DNA of 64,000 bases from Sinorhizobium fredii USDA 257. GTDB lineage: Bacteria; Pseudomonadota; Alphaproteobacteria; Rhizobiales; Rhizobiaceae. Below, piece by piece: positions 49,995 through 61,238 of this stretch. The position numbers and the translations under genes are program-made. The stretch lies in contig NC_018000.1 in assembly GCF_000265205.3 (NCBI RefSeq), positions 1 through 64,000 of the forward strand. The letters are read 5' to 3'. Within the stretch, counting starts at the first letter, position 1; each line of letters starts with the position of its first letter. The notes under the pieces are model-generated. The model made no database searches. It worked only from the letters and a program-made list of their open reading frames with translations, and had not been told where the DNA came from.

Positions 49995-50037
49995 CCCATA
50001 CGAAAAAAGCGGCGCAGTGCCGCTTTTTTCGTATGGG
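49995..50037. terminator. Terminator with 19-bp perfect stem after praR
   Basis: CCCATACGAAAAAAGCGGC (49995-50013) is exactly repeated as its reverse complement at 50019-50037, around a 5-base loop. The A6/T6 runs lie within the stem, a design that works as a terminator on either strand. It is 13 bp after the praR stop and insulates metK. Confidence 0.8.
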
Positions 50038-50115
50038 GTGGCCGCTCCTGAAATAACTTTTGCTCCTCTGCGCGGGTTCGAGCAATGCCGTTCCATCCGG
50101 TGCGGCGATGCTGAT

Positions 50116-50131
50116 ATAAAGATATATTTAT
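50116..50131. promoter_or_regulatory. Near-palindromic operator upstream of metK
   Basis: ATAAAGATATATTTAT is a 16-bp near-perfect palindrome (one mismatched symmetric pair) in an AT-rich patch 75 bp before metK. It resembles, from memory, the operator of SahR-type ArsR-family regulators of the S-adenosylmethionine cycle. No arsR-like gene is in this window. Confidence 0.4.
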
Positions 50132-50206
50132 GTCCTTGTGCGCTTGTTTTTCGGTGGCAAAACCACTAAACACTGGGCCACTTCTTTCATTGAGGGGACT
50201 TCCCGC

Positions 50207-51475
50207 ATGCGCGCAAATTACCTGTTCACAAGCGAATCCGTTGCCGAAGGTCATCCGGACAAAGTGTGTGACCGCATTTCCGATGAGATCGTCGATCTGG
50301 TCTACCGCGAAGCGGCCAAATCCGGCGTCGACCCATGGACCGTGCGCATTGCCTGTGAAACGCTGGCGACGACCAACCGCGTCGTCATCGCCGGTGAAGT
50401 CCGCCTGCCGCCGAGCCTTCTGAAGAAGGACAAGAACGGCAACGACGTCATCAATCCCTCGAAGTTCAAGGCCGCCGCCCGCAAGGCGATCCGCGACATC
50501 GGCTACGAACAGGACGGCTTCCACTGGAAGACGGCGAAGATCGACGTGCTCCTGCACTTCCAATCCGCGCATATTGCGCAGGGCGTGGACAACGCCGCTG
50601 ACAAGCAGGGCGAGGAAGGGGCCGGCGACCAGGGCATCATGTTCGGCTATGCCTGCCGCGAGACCGCCGAGCTCATGCCGGCGCCGCTCTACTATTCGCA
50701 TCGTATCCTGCATCTGCTCGCCGCGGCCCGCAAGAAGGGCGAGGGCGATGTCGCTAGGCTCGGCCCGGACGCCAAGAGCCAGGTGACGGTACGCTATGTC
50801 GACGGCAAGCCGAGCGAGGTCGTCTCCCTCGTCCTTTCGACCCAGCATCTCGACGAGAGCTGGGATTCCGCCAAGGTCCGCAAGGTCGTGGAGCCCTATA
50901 TCCTGGAGGCCCTGGGCGACCTGAAGATCGCCGACGACTGCACCTGGTACATCAACCCGACCGGCAAGTTCGTCATCGGCGGACCGGACGGCGACGCGGG
51001 CCTGACCGGCCGCAAGATCATCGTCGACACCTATGGCGGCGCCGCACCGCACGGCGGCGGTGCCTTCTCCGGCAAGGACACCACCAAGGTCGACCGCTCG
51101 GCCGCCTATGCCGCCCGCTACCTGGCGAAGAACGTCGTTGCGGCCGGCCTTGCCGAACGCTGCACGATCCAGCTCTCCTATGCGATCGGCGTCGCCCAGC
51201 CGCTGTCGATCTATGTCGATCTGCACGGCACCGGCAAGGTCTCTGAGGACCAGGTCGAGAAGGCCATCCGCAAGACGATGGATCTCTCGCCGACCGGCAT
51301 TCGCCGCCACCTCGACCTCAACAAGCCGATCTATGCCAAGACTTCCGCCTATGGTCATTTCGGCCGCAAGGCTGGCCGCGACGGTTCCTTCTCCTGGGAG
51401 AAGCTCGATCTCGTCAAGCCGCTGAAGGAGGCGATCTCGCTCGACTCGACGGCAATCAACAGCCGCGCCGCTTAA
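50207..51475 (+). CDS. metK: S-adenosylmethionine synthetase
   Basis: MetK makes SAM from methionine and ATP. The 422-residue protein shows the signature [30 protein letters not shown], the ATP-binding [12 protein letters not shown] (about 140) and [27 protein letters not shown] (about 280). Start is ATG 50207, with AGGGGA upstream; the frame is open to 50138. It supplies the methyl donor for the many methyltransferases in this window, and is followed by a terminator. Confidence 0.96.
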   Translation: MRANYLFTSESVAEGHPDKVCDRISDEIVDLVYREAAKSGVDPWTVRIACETLATTNRVVIAGEVRLPPSLLKKDKNGNDVINPSKFKAAARKAIRDIGYEQDGFHWKTAKIDVLLHFQSAHIAQGVDNAADKQGEEGAGDQGIMFGYACRETAELMPAPLYYSHRILHLLAAARKKGEGDVARLGPDAKSQVTVRYVDGKPSEVVSLVLSTQHLDESWDSAKVRKVVEPYILEALGDLKIADDCTWYINPTGKFVIGGPDGDAGLTGRKIIVDTYGGAAPHGGGAFSGKDTTKVDRSAAYAARYLAKNVVAAGLAERCTIQLSYAIGVAQPLSIYVDLHGTGKVSEDQVEKAIRKTMDLSPTGIRRHLDLNKPIYAKTSAYGHFGRKAGRDGSFSWEKLDLVKPLKEAISLDSTAINSRAA

Positions 51476-51560
51476 GTCTTTTCGCGGGGTGGCGATAGCC
51501 TCCCGCGCCGACAACAGCGCCACGGCGTTGGTCGGGCTCATGTACACACACGCAGATTTG

Positions 51561-51595
51561 GGGGCGGATGCTCGGAAGGAGCCTCCGCCCCTTTT
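51561..51595 (+). terminator. Intrinsic terminator of metK
   Basis: Stem GGGGCGGA (51561-51568) / TCCGCCCC (51584-51591) with an inner GCTC/GAGC stem, one mismatch, a 5-base loop and TTTT after it. It lies 86 bp after the metK stop and before trmB; the intervening GC-rich leader shows no gene. Confidence 0.8.
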
Positions 51596-51705
51596 GTTCG
51601 TGCGGGAAGGTGTGAACGTTGCGAGCCCGTGTCTGGACATACTGAAGTCGATCATGTTTGTGATCTTCGATCGAATGAGACCATCCCGATCCAAGGAAGA
51701 ACGAT

Positions 51706-52419
51706 ATGACCGAACCGCGCCGCGCCAGAGCAACGGAGGCCTTTTTCGGCCGCCGCAAGGGTAAGCCGTTGCGGGAACGCCAGGCCGCGCAGATCGAGAA
51801 CCTGCTGCCGGCCCTGAGGCTCGATCTCAAGGAGCCGGCGCCGGATGAACTGCCGGCGCTTTTCCCTGCTGCCGTGACGCGAATCCGTCTGGAAATCGGC
51901 TTCGGCGGTGGCGAACATCTCATTCATCGGGCGGCGGAGGACCCGTCCACCGGCTTCATCGGCGTGGAGCCCTTCGTCAATTCCATGGCAAAGCTGCTTG
52001 GGCAGATCGAAGCCAGAGAGATCGACAATGTCCGGCTTTATGACGACGATGCGACGCAGGTGCTCGATTGGCTACCCCTGGCCTCCGTCGATCAGATCGA
52101 TCTGCTCTATCCCGATCCCTGGCCGAAACGGAAGCATTGGAAACGGCGTTTCGTCTCGAAGGTCAATCTCGACCGCTTCGCGCGCGTCCTGAAGCCCGGC
52201 GGCCGCTTCTGTTTCGCCTCCGATATCGACAGCTATGTCAATTGGACGCTCTTCCATTGCCGCGACCATGCGGCCTTCGAGTGGACAGCCGAAACATCGG
52301 CCGACTGGCTGACCCCCTTCGCCGGCTGGCCGAGCACGCGCTACGAAGCCAAGGCCCGCCGGGAAGGGCGCAGTTCCGCCTATCTGACGTTCCGTCGCGC
52401 TTACTGCATGTATCCTTAA
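51706..52419 (+). CDS. trmB: tRNA (guanine-N7-)-methyltransferase TrmB
   Basis: TrmB makes m7G46 in tRNAs. The 237-residue protein shows the SAM site [14 protein letters not shown] and the family signature [15 protein letters not shown]. Its last four codons (TGC ATG TAT CCT) and stop TAA lie inside repeat copy C, so the repeat supplies the end of the protein. Upstream is the metK terminator, so trmB has its own promoter in the 110-bp gap. Confidence 0.94.
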   Translation: MTEPRRARATEAFFGRRKGKPLRERQAAQIENLLPALRLDLKEPAPDELPALFPAAVTRIRLEIGFGGGEHLIHRAAEDPSTGFIGVEPFVNSMAKLLGQIEAREIDNVRLYDDDATQVLDWLPLASVDQIDLLYPDPWPKRKHWKRRFVSKVNLDRFARVLKPGGRFCFASDIDSYVNWTLFHCRDHAAFEWTAETSADWLTPFAGWPSTRYEAKARREGRSSAYLTFRRAYCMYP

Positions 52420-52504
52420 ATCGCATTCGATTTAAGGAAGAACATGCAGCAATTCAAAGTGCTACAGCGTCCTTTGTGCGTCTGAATAGACGCACGGCGC
52501 TGTA
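52402..52504 (-). repeat. Approximately 100-bp palindromic repeat, copy C
   Basis: Same element as at 27015, in opposite orientation: TCCTTAAATCG-CATT-CGATTTAAGGA (from 52412), CATGCAGCAATTCAAAGTGC, then GTGCGTC...GACGCAC hairpin and GGCGCTGTAG. It overlaps the 3' end of trmB. Confidence 0.8.
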
Positions 52505-52642
52505 GGGGTAAACCCTCTCCTCGCGACGCGGAGAGGGGATTGGAGGCTCTGAGCCTTGCCGCGGGTCACCTTCGTCCAGCCGGCGGGGCGAAGTGGCCGG
52601 CAGGCGGGTGAGGGCGGACCGGGTGAGAACCCCGCGCGGGAA
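52505..52642. repeat. Second palindromic intergenic element
   Basis: Non-coding, with palindrome CCCTCTCC...GAGAGGG (52513-52537) and a GC-rich CCGGCGGGG...GGCCGG stretch. It directly follows repeat copy C, making a mosaic of two elements. Such CCCTCTCC/CCGGC elements are abundant in rhizobial intergenic DNA (recollection). It fills the rest of the gap between trmB and the DUF1150 gene. Confidence 0.45.
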
Positions 52643-52900
52643 TCAATGCAGACTGACGGTGCGAAGGTCGTCCTCGGCGGCCTTGAAGAAGGTGCTCGAG
52701 CGGTTGTCGGTCAAGAGAATCGGCGTGCCGTCCGCCGCGAACAGGGCCCAGAGATCGATTCCCGGTCCCATCTCGGGCGCTTCCGGAAAGCAGCGGGAGA
52801 CCTCCTCCGATCGCATCTTGCGGATATAGCCGACTTCGCCCGCGCCGAGATGCGCAAGATCGTGCTTCGACAGCGATGAGGTGATGGCTTTCAGTCCCAT
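52643..52900 (-). CDS. DUF1150 family protein
   Basis: This 85-residue protein matches the alphaproteobacterial DUF1150 family (LAHLGAGEVGYIRKMRSEEV...GIDLWALFAADGTPILLTDNR). Function unknown, but it is habitually encoded right after an IbpA-like Hsp20 gene, as here (49 bp gap), so it is probably part of the heat-shock response. GGAG lies 9 bases before the ATG. Confidence 0.85.
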   Translation of the reverse strand: MGLKAITSSLSKHDLAHLGAGEVGYIRKMRSEEVSRCFPEAPEMGPGIDLWALFAADGTPILLTDNRSSTFFKAAEDDLRTVSLH

Positions 52901-52949
52901 GGTGATGCTCCGTGGTCGCCGGCGCGGGAGGAAAATCCCGCCGGTTATC

Positions 52950-53381
52950 CTATTCTGGGACCGAAATGTTAATTTTCTTTACCATACGGACCGGTTCGGG
53001 GCGCACCAGATCGACCGAAAGGAGGCCGTTTCGAAGCTCGGCGCCGAGCACCCGCATACCGTCGGCAAGCACGAAAGTCCGTTGAAATTGTCTGGCGGCG
53101 ATGCCGCGATGGAGATAATCCTTTTCACCGGTTTCGACCTGACGACCGCGAATGACGAGCTGGTTCTCTTCCGTCGTCACTTCCAGATCCTCATCGGAAA
53201 ACCCTGCGACGGCGAGCGTGATCCGCAGCCGTTCCGGCGTGCCGGCGGCGCTGTCGCCGCGAATGCGCTCGATGTTGTAGGGTGGGTATCCGTCGTTCGC
53301 CTTGGCGATCCGCTCGAGGGTCTTTTCCATGCTGTCGAAGCCCACCAGCAGCGGGCTCGTAAAAGGCGTAATCCTGCTCAT
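52950..53381 (-). CDS. Small heat-shock protein, Hsp20/IbpA family
   Basis: Hsp20 holdases keep unfolded proteins soluble for DnaK/ClpB. The 143-residue protein has the alpha-crystallin domain (PPYNIERIRG...RLRITLAVAGFSDEDLEVTTEENQLVIRGRQ...YLHRGIAARQFQRTFVLADGMRV...AELRNGLLSVDLVRPEP), typical of class A rhizobial Hsps. I start at ATG 53381, preceded by AGGA within a ROSE-type hairpin. It is transcribed with DUF1150 from an RpoH-like promoter. Confidence 0.94.
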   Translation of the reverse strand: MSRITPFTSPLLVGFDSMEKTLERIAKANDGYPPYNIERIRGDSAAGTPERLRITLAVAGFSDEDLEVTTEENQLVIRGRQVETGEKDYLHRGIAARQFQRTFVLADGMRVLGAELRNGLLSVDLVRPEPVRMVKKINISVPE

Positions 53382-53440
53382 TCCCAAGTCCTTGTGAGCT
53401 CAAGCGACCATCTTTCGGACCTGCCAGGCAGCATCCTTGG
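53382..53440 (-). promoter_or_regulatory. ROSE-type RNA thermometer in the hsp20 leader
   Basis: On the transcript, GUCGCUUG (53408-53401) pairs with CAAGGAC (53394-53388) across a 6-base loop, leaving one bulged G. This sequesters the AGGA ribosome site (53392-53389), 7 bases before AUG, with UCGCU as the anti-site: the U(U/C)GCU-with-bulged-G pattern of ROSE elements, known from rhizobial hsp20 genes. CCAAG at the leader's 5' end can also pair with CUUGG just before the start. Heating should open it. Confidence 0.75.
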
Positions 53441-53446
53441 AAAGCA

Positions 53447-53475
53447 ATATGGTAGCTGTGCGCAACGAGTGCAAG
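53447..53475 (-). promoter_or_regulatory. RpoH-like heat-shock promoter of hsp20
   Basis: On the minus strand CTTG (53475-53472), 19 bases, CCATAT (53452-53447). This gives a leader of about 60 bases that begins just before the ROSE hairpin. The grpE promoter at 9976 has CTTG-N19-CGATAT. Confidence 0.55.
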
Positions 53476-53633
53476 CGGCTTGCCTCGGCCGCGCACGCAA
53501 ATCATAGTTCGCTGCGAAGGCGCAAATCCGGCGCAGGTGCAGGCTGCTGCATGGTAGTCTCCCTTTGCCGGATCGTTGGCCCACTAGGTCATGGCCTGGC
53601 ATCCGAGACCATCCGGCTCGCAGGAGGAAGAAA

Positions 53634-54578
53634 GTGACAAACGCGAGAAAGATCATCATCGACACGGATCCGGGACAGGACGATGCAGCCGCGATCATGC
53701 TTGCTTTCGGCAGTCCGGAGGAAATCGACGTGCTCGGCATCACCGCCGTCGCCGGCAACGTGCCGCTGACGTTGACGACGCGCAACGCGCGGATCGTCTG
53801 CGAGCTCTGCAACAGAACCGACGTCAAGATCTTTGCCGGCGCCGAGCGGCCCGTCGCGCGCCCGCTGGTGACTGCCGAGCACGTGCACGGCAAGACCGGG
53901 CTCGACGGTCCCGAACTCAGCGAGCCGGCGATGCCGCTTCAAGAGCAGCACGCCGTCGATTTCATCATCGAGACGCTGCTTGCCGAAGCGCCGGGCGCGG
54001 TGACGCTCTGCACGCTGGGCCCGCTTACCAATATCGCCCTGGCGCTCACCAAGGCGCCGGAGATCGCGCCCCGGGTGCGGGAACTCGTGATGATGGGCGG
54101 CGGCTTCTTCGAAGGCGGCAACATCACGCCGGCGGCTGAATTCAACGTCTATGTCGATCCGGAAGCGGCCGAAATCGTCTTCCGTTCCGGCATCCCGATC
54201 GTGATGATGCCGCTCGACGTGACGCACCGGGTCCTCACCCACAAGGTCCGGGTCGAAAAGATACGCGCCATCGGCAGCCCGGCAGCGGTCGCACTGGCTG
54301 AAATGCTGGAGTTCTTCGAACGCTTCGACATCGAGAAATACGGCACCGACGGCGGCCCCCTACACGACCCGACGGTGATCGCCTATCTGTTGCGGCCGGA
54401 GCTCTTCACCGGCCGCGACTGCAATGTCGAAATCGAGACGGCCTCGGCACTGACCACCGGCATGACGGTGGTCGACTGGTGGCAGGTCACCGGCCGCAAG
54501 CACAATGCCAAGGTGATGCGCCACATCGACGACGAGGGCTTCTTCGACCTCCTGACCGACCGCCTGGCGCGCCTCTGA
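53634..54578 (+). CDS. Inosine-uridine preferring nucleoside hydrolase family protein
   Basis: The 314-residue protein has the calcium-binding DTDPGQDD motif (residues 10-17) and the strand VTLCTLGPLTNIALAL, with PAAEFNVYVDPEAAEIVF later, all of the IUNH family that splits ribonucleosides to base and ribose. GTG 53634 has AGGAGG upstream. Together with the ribokinase at 57272 it could feed salvaged ribose to the pentose phosphate pathway, but it is convergent with mcpX and not in an operon with rbsK. Confidence 0.92.
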   Translation: MTNARKIIIDTDPGQDDAAAIMLAFGSPEEIDVLGITAVAGNVPLTLTTRNARIVCELCNRTDVKIFAGAERPVARPLVTAEHVHGKTGLDGPELSEPAMPLQEQHAVDFIIETLLAEAPGAVTLCTLGPLTNIALALTKAPEIAPRVRELVMMGGGFFEGGNITPAAEFNVYVDPEAAEIVFRSGIPIVMMPLDVTHRVLTHKVRVEKIRAIGSPAAVALAEMLEFFERFDIEKYGTDGGPLHDPTVIAYLLRPELFTGRDCNVEIETASALTTGMTVVDWWQVTGRKHNAKVMRHIDDEGFFDLLTDRLARL

Positions 54579-54580
54579 AA

Positions 54581-54616
54581 ATGAAAACGGCGCCCCCGCT
54601 TGGGCGCCGTTTTCAT
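54581..54616. terminator. Bidirectional terminator between nucleoside hydrolase and mcpX
   Basis: A 15-bp perfect stem, ATGAAAACGGCGCCC (54581-54595) and its reverse complement (54602-54616), around a 6-base loop. Both arms carry A4/T4 runs, so it works for both convergent genes. Confidence 0.85.
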
Positions 54617-54630
54617 CTTGTTTGGTTCGA

Positions 54631-57138
<2,508 letters not shown>

Positions 57139-57271
57139 TCATCAAAGATTAAAATACGGCCAATATCCGGGCCAATTCCTGGCCCTCCAAAGTGGATTCT
57201 GCGCGGCAAGCATCGTTGCCGCGCCAAATCCTATCCAGATTGCGAAACGGGCAGAAATTGGCGGTCGCGGG

Positions 57272-58171
57272 TCAAAGACGCGCGGCGACCTCGGAGTCGA
57301 GCGGTATGGACGGCTGCGCTCCCGCTTTCAGGCAGGCGAGCGACCCGGCAACCGCGGCGCGGCGCAGCGCATCGGGGAAGGCGAGGCCCGCGTCCAGGCT
57401 GGCCGCGAGATAGCCGCAGAACGTATCGCCGGCCCCGACAGTGTCGACCGGCTCAATGGCCAGCCCCCTGGCGCGATGGATTTCGCCCTGATGGGCGGCG
57501 GCAACCCCTTCGGCGCCGAGCGTGACGATGACGGTTTGTCCGGTTTCATCGTGGAGGCCTTTTATCGCCGCTTCCCGTTCGGCGCCGGCGATCCCGCTTC
57601 TGCCCGCGAGCAGCTCAAACTCGGTCTCGTTGGCGATCACGATATCGGCCATGCGGCCGAGGCGGGCGGCCTCCGGCGTCAGCGGCGCGATATTAATGAT
57701 CGAGCGGATGCCGCGGCGTTTTGCCTCTACGAGCGCCTTTTCCACCGAGGCAGCGGGAATTTCGAGCTGCAGCATCAGCGTGTCGCCGGCCGACATCTGC
57801 TCGACGGCGGAAACCGCGTCGCCCTCGCTCACCGTGGCATTGGCGCTGGCGACGACGACGATGACGTTCTCGCCATCGCCGCCGACCAGGATATGCGCGG
57901 TCCCGGTCGGTGCGCCGACGGTCTTGGTGAGGCCAAGGTCGGTGCCAGCAGCCTTGAGCAGGGCAAGCGCGCCTTCCGCGAAGCTGTCCGAGCCGACGGC
58001 GCCGGCCATGCGGACAGAAGCACCGGCGCGACGGGCTGCCAGCGCCTGGTTTGCGCCCTTGCCGCCGGCGGCGGTGGAAAAGCCCGTTCCGGCGACGGTT
58101 TCGCCGGGCTTCGGAAGGCGTGCGGTCGTGGCGATCAGGTCCACGTTGATGGACCCAAAGACAGTGATCAT
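57272..58171 (-). CDS. rbsK: Ribokinase
   Basis: RbsK phosphorylates ribose to ribose-5-phosphate. The 299-residue PfkB-family protein has the N-terminal GSINVDLIATTARLPKPGETV, the glycine motif GGKGANQALAARR (about 37) and the catalytic DTVGAGDTFCGYLAASL (about 243-259). mcpX is downstream after a 280-bp gap whose content I cannot assign. rmuC is upstream, 51 bp away. Confidence 0.93.
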   Translation of the reverse strand: MITVFGSINVDLIATTARLPKPGETVAGTGFSTAAGGKGANQALAARRAGASVRMAGAVGSDSFAEGALALLKAAGTDLGLTKTVGAPTGTAHILVGGDGENVIVVVASANATVSEGDAVSAVEQMSAGDTLMLQLEIPAASVEKALVEAKRRGIRSIINIAPLTPEAARLGRMADIVIANETEFELLAGRSGIAGAEREAAIKGLHDETGQTVIVTLGAEGVAAAHQGEIHRARGLAIEPVDTVGAGDTFCGYLAASLDAGLAFPDALRRAAVAGSLACLKAGAQPSIPLDSEVAARL

Positions 58172-58222
58172 GTGAAGGTATCCCGTCGGGTTGCTGATTT
58201 TGCCGGAGAGTGCCCGAGCCTG

Positions 58223-59476
58223 TCAGTCCTCGTCAACCACCCGCAGCTTCAATTGCCCGATGCGGTTGTCGACCGTCCGGTCACCCCTGTCGCCCGCAGC
58301 CTTGTCGCCCGCAGCCTTGTCGCCCGTCGCCTTGTCTCCCGCCGCCTTGGCGTCCTGCGCGACCGGCGTGACCGCTTGCAGCTCGAGCGCCTCGATCTTG
58401 GCGCCGCGCCGCGTCAGCTTGTCCGAGGAGATCAAGATGTCTTCGACGTCCTTCTGCGTCATGGCGAAGTGCCCCTGCAGCTTTCTGACCCGTTCGTCGA
58501 GCCGCGACAAATCCTCCATGAGCCGCACCACCTCGCCCTGGATCAGATGCGCCTGCTCGCGCATGCGGGCATCCTTGAGGATCGCCTGGATCACCTGGAT
58601 GGAGAGGAGCAGCAGCGACGGCGAGACGATGACGACACGCTGGCGATGGGCCTTCTGCACGATGGCTTCGAAATGCTCGTGGATTTCGGCGAAGATCGAT
58701 TCGGACGGAACGAAGAGGAAGGCCGTGTCCTGCGTTTCGCCGGCGAGCAGGTATTTGCTGGCGACATCGCGAATGTGCACCTCCATGTCGCGCCGGAAGG
58801 ACTGCGCCGCCTGTTGGCGCCGCTCGGCACTCGGCGCATCGCGCATGGCGTTCCAGGCTTCGAGCGGGAACTTCGCGTCGATGACGAGCGGCGGCTGGTC
58901 GTTCGGCATGCGGATGATGCAATCCGGCCGCGCGCCGTTCGAGAGCGTCGCCTGGAAGGTGAAGGCGCCCATGGGCAGGCCGTCGGCCACGATCGCCTCC
59001 ATGCGCGACTGGCCGACGGCGCCGCGTGTCTGCTTGTTGGCAAGAATGCTCTGCAGCCCGGCCATGTCTTTCGCGAGCGACTGGATGTTGTTTTGGGCGC
59101 TGTCGATGACCGCCAGCCGCTCCTGCAGCCGCCGCAGGTTCTCATGCGTCGCCTTCGTCTGCTCGCTGATCGAGGCGCCGATCCGGTGCGTCATACCGTC
59201 GATGCGCTGGCTGAGCGTTTGATTGAGTTCTGTCTGCCGCGTGCCGAACACCTCCGCCATCGCGGCGATGCGTCCCTGCATCTCGGTCTGCGCCGCCAGG
59301 AGCGCCGATAGCTGCCGGTCCCGGTCGTCGGCGTCAAGCGCGCGCGCCCTGCGAGCGGATGCAATCGCTAGCAAAACGAACAGGAGAGCGGCAACGGTGA
59401 CCAGGTGGCCAGCCGTTACGGGAAAGGTGCCGATGAGGAACAACGGCTGGTCGAAGGCAAAGGCATTGGGCTCCAT
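58223..59476 (-). CDS. rmuC: DNA recombination protein RmuC
   Basis: The 417-residue protein has an N-terminal membrane helix (FPVTAGHLVTVAALLFVLLAIAS), a long coiled coil (about 50-150) and the RmuC nuclease-like domain (PDCIIRMPNDQPPLVIDAKFPLEAWNAM...FLFVPSESIFAEIHE). RmuC limits DNA inversions at short repeats and counters recombination faults. A short tandem run of five-residue repeats, AAGDK-like, ends the protein. Start ATG 59476. Confidence 0.92.
   Translation of the reverse strand: MEPNAFAFDQPLFLIGTFPVTAGHLVTVAALLFVLLAIASARRARALDADDRDRQLSALLAAQTEMQGRIAAMAEVFGTRQTELNQTLSQRIDGMTHRIGASISEQTKATHENLRRLQERLAVIDSAQNNIQSLAKDMAGLQSILANKQTRGAVGQSRMEAIVADGLPMGAFTFQATLSNGARPDCIIRMPNDQPPLVIDAKFPLEAWNAMRDAPSAERRQQAAQSFRRDMEVHIRDVASKYLLAGETQDTAFLFVPSESIFAEIHEHFEAIVQKAHRQRVVIVSPSLLLLSIQVIQAILKDARMREQAHLIQGEVVRLMEDLSRLDERVRKLQGHFAMTQKDVEDILISSDKLTRRGAKIEALELQAVTPVAQDAKAAGDKATGDKAAGDKAAGDRGDRTVDNRIGQLKLRVVDED
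58290..58351. repeat. 15-bp tandem repeat in rmuC
   Basis: About four copies of a 15-bp unit of type CTTGTCGCCCGCAGC (58300-58345), in frame, encoding AAGDK/ATGDK repeats near the C terminus of RmuC. Copies differ by 1-3 bases. Being a multiple of 3, copy-number change would not shift the frame. Confidence 0.8.
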
Positions 59477-59593
59477 GGCCGCAGCCTAAACAGATTCGCA
59501 TCCAAAAACCAGATCAAACCAAGAACAAACTGTGGATGCTGTCGCTCGGCAATTTTCTTGCGCCCGCACTGAAAGATCGGCTATGGGAGCAGC

Positions 59594-60118
59594 ATGACGA
59601 TCAAGCCGCTCATCATTCTTCCCGATCCCGTTCTGCGCCAGGTATCCACGCCGGTAGAGACGATCGACGACGACATTCGCCGCCTTGCCGACGATATGCT
59701 CGAGACCATGTATGACGCCCCCGGCATCGGTCTCGCGGCGATCCAGATCGGCGTGCCGAGACGCCTGCTCGTCCTCGACGTCTCGAAAGAGGGCGAAGAG
59801 AAGAAGCCTTTGGTTTTCATCAATCCGAAGATCGTCCGGTCCTCCGAGGAGCGCTCGGTCTACGAGGAAGGCTGCCTGTCGATTCCGGACTACTATGCCG
59901 AGGTCGAGCGGCCGGCGGCGATCACCGTCGAATTTCGCGACCGCGACGGCAAGGAGCAATCGGTCGAGGCCGACGGTCTGCTCGCCACCTGCCTGCAGCA
60001 CGAGATCGATCATCTGAACGGCGTTCTGTTCATCGACTATATCTCCAAGCTTAAGCGCGACATGGTGATCCGCAAGTTCACCAAGGCAGCCAAGACACGC
60101 GGCGCCAAGGCGATTTGA
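59594..60118 (+). CDS. def: Peptide deformylase
   Basis: Def removes the formyl group from nascent N termini, undoing the work of Fmt's product. The 174-residue metalloenzyme has [10 protein letters not shown] (motif 1), EGCLSIP with metal ligand Cys94, and QHEIDHLNG with His136 and His140. GGGAGC precedes the ATG. It heads the def-fmt-truA run, although repeat copy D separates def from fmt. Confidence 0.96.
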   Translation: MTIKPLIILPDPVLRQVSTPVETIDDDIRRLADDMLETMYDAPGIGLAAIQIGVPRRLLVLDVSKEGEEKKPLVFINPKIVRSSEERSVYEEGCLSIPDYYAEVERPAAITVEFRDRDGKEQSVEADGLLATCLQHEIDHLNGVLFIDYISKLKRDMVIRKFTKAAKTRGAKAI

Positions 60119-60177
60119 TCGTCGCACACTGCGTCGAGCGACGCTTGAACCGGAGCCGCTGCCCTGTTTCGGGCGAC

Positions 60178-60283
60178 TACTGCATGTCTCCTTAAATCGA
60201 CTTCGATTTAAGGACAAAGACATGCAGCAATTCAAAGTGCTACAGCGACCTTTGCGCGCCTGATAAGGCGCGCGGCGCTGTAG
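60178..60283 (-). repeat. Approximately 100-bp palindromic repeat, copy D
   Basis: Same orientation as copy C. Contains palindrome TCCTTAAATCG-ACTT-CGATTTAAGGA (60189-60214), CATGCAGCAATTCAAAGTGC, GCGCGCC...GGCGCGC hairpin and GGCGCTGTAG. It occupies most of the def-fmt gap. Confidence 0.8.
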
Positions 60284-60302
60284 AGAGACGGAGTTCACCG
60301 CC

Positions 60303-61238
60303 TTGCCGCTTCGCATCATCTTCATGGGCACGCCGGAATTCTCGGTGCCGACGCTCTCCGCCCTCGTCGAGGCCCGCCACGAGATCGCCGCCGTTTATAC
60401 GCAGCCGCCGCGCCCCGGCGGCCGGCGCGGCCTGGATCTCAAGAAGTCGCCGGTGCATCAGGCGGCCGAACTTCTCGGCGTTCCGGTGTTGACGCCCGTC
60501 AACTTCAGGGACGCGGCGGATCGGCAGACCTTTCGCGATTTTGACGCCGATGTCGCGGTCGTCGTCGCCTATGGTCTGCTTTTGCCGGAGGAAATCCTCT
60601 CGGGCACCCGCCACGGCTGCTATAACGGTCACGCTTCGCTCCTGCCACGCTGGCGGGGTGCGGCACCGATCCAGCGGGCGATCATGGCCGGCGATCGCGA
60701 AACCGGCATGATGGTGATGAAGATGGACAAGGGGCTCGACACCGGCCCCGTCGCCCTCACAAAGACTGTGCCGATCGGCGAGACGATGACGGCCGGCGAA
60801 CTGCACGACAAGCTGATGCATGTCGGGGCGGCGCTGATGAAGGAAGCGATGGCGAAGCTCGAGGCGGACGAACTGACGCTGACGCCGCAGCCCGAGGAAG
60901 GCGTCGTCTACGCCGCCAAGATCGCCAAGGACGAGACGCGCGTCGACTTCACGAGATCGGCGGCCGACGTACACAACCATATCCGCGGTCTGTCGCCTTT
61001 TCCGGGCACCTGGTTCGAACTCGAGATCGCCGGACGGATTGAGCGCATCAAGGTGCTGGGCTCGGAGCCTGCGGCAGCGGCCGGCTCGCCCGGCACGGTT
61101 CTGGACGATGCCTTGACGATCGCCTGCGGTGAGGGAGCAGTTCGGCCGACGCGCTTGCAGCGGGCGGGCGGCAAGTCGCTTGCCACGCCGGAGTTCCTGC
61201 GCGGCACGCCGATCGGCGTCGGCACGAGGATTGCCTGA
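60303..61238 (+). CDS. fmt: Methionyl-tRNA formyltransferase
   Basis: Fmt formylates initiator Met-tRNA using 10-formyl-THF. The 311-residue protein has the N-terminal [16 protein letters not shown], the family signature around [18 protein letters not shown] (about 110-127), and the C-terminal tRNA-binding barrel. The start is TTG 60303, supported by GGAG upstream and by conservation of the first strand; the next ATG (60324) would cut into that strand. The stop overlaps truA (TGATG). Confidence 0.95.
   Translation: MPLRIIFMGTPEFSVPTLSALVEARHEIAAVYTQPPRPGGRRGLDLKKSPVHQAAELLGVPVLTPVNFRDAADRQTFRDFDADVAVVVAYGLLLPEEILSGTRHGCYNGHASLLPRWRGAAPIQRAIMAGDRETGMMVMKMDKGLDTGPVALTKTVPIGETMTAGELHDKLMHVGAALMKEAMAKLEADELTLTPQPEEGVVYAAKIAKDETRVDFTRSAADVHNHIRGLSPFPGTWFELEIAGRIERIKVLGSEPAAAAGSPGTVLDDALTIACGEGAVRPTRLQRAGGKSLATPEFLRGTPIGVGTRIA

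Noticed and set aside
51476..51705. Possible sRNA or riboswitch between metK and trmB
   Set aside because: Only the metK terminator is clear; I found no match to known SAM riboswitch features, and it follows rather than precedes metK.
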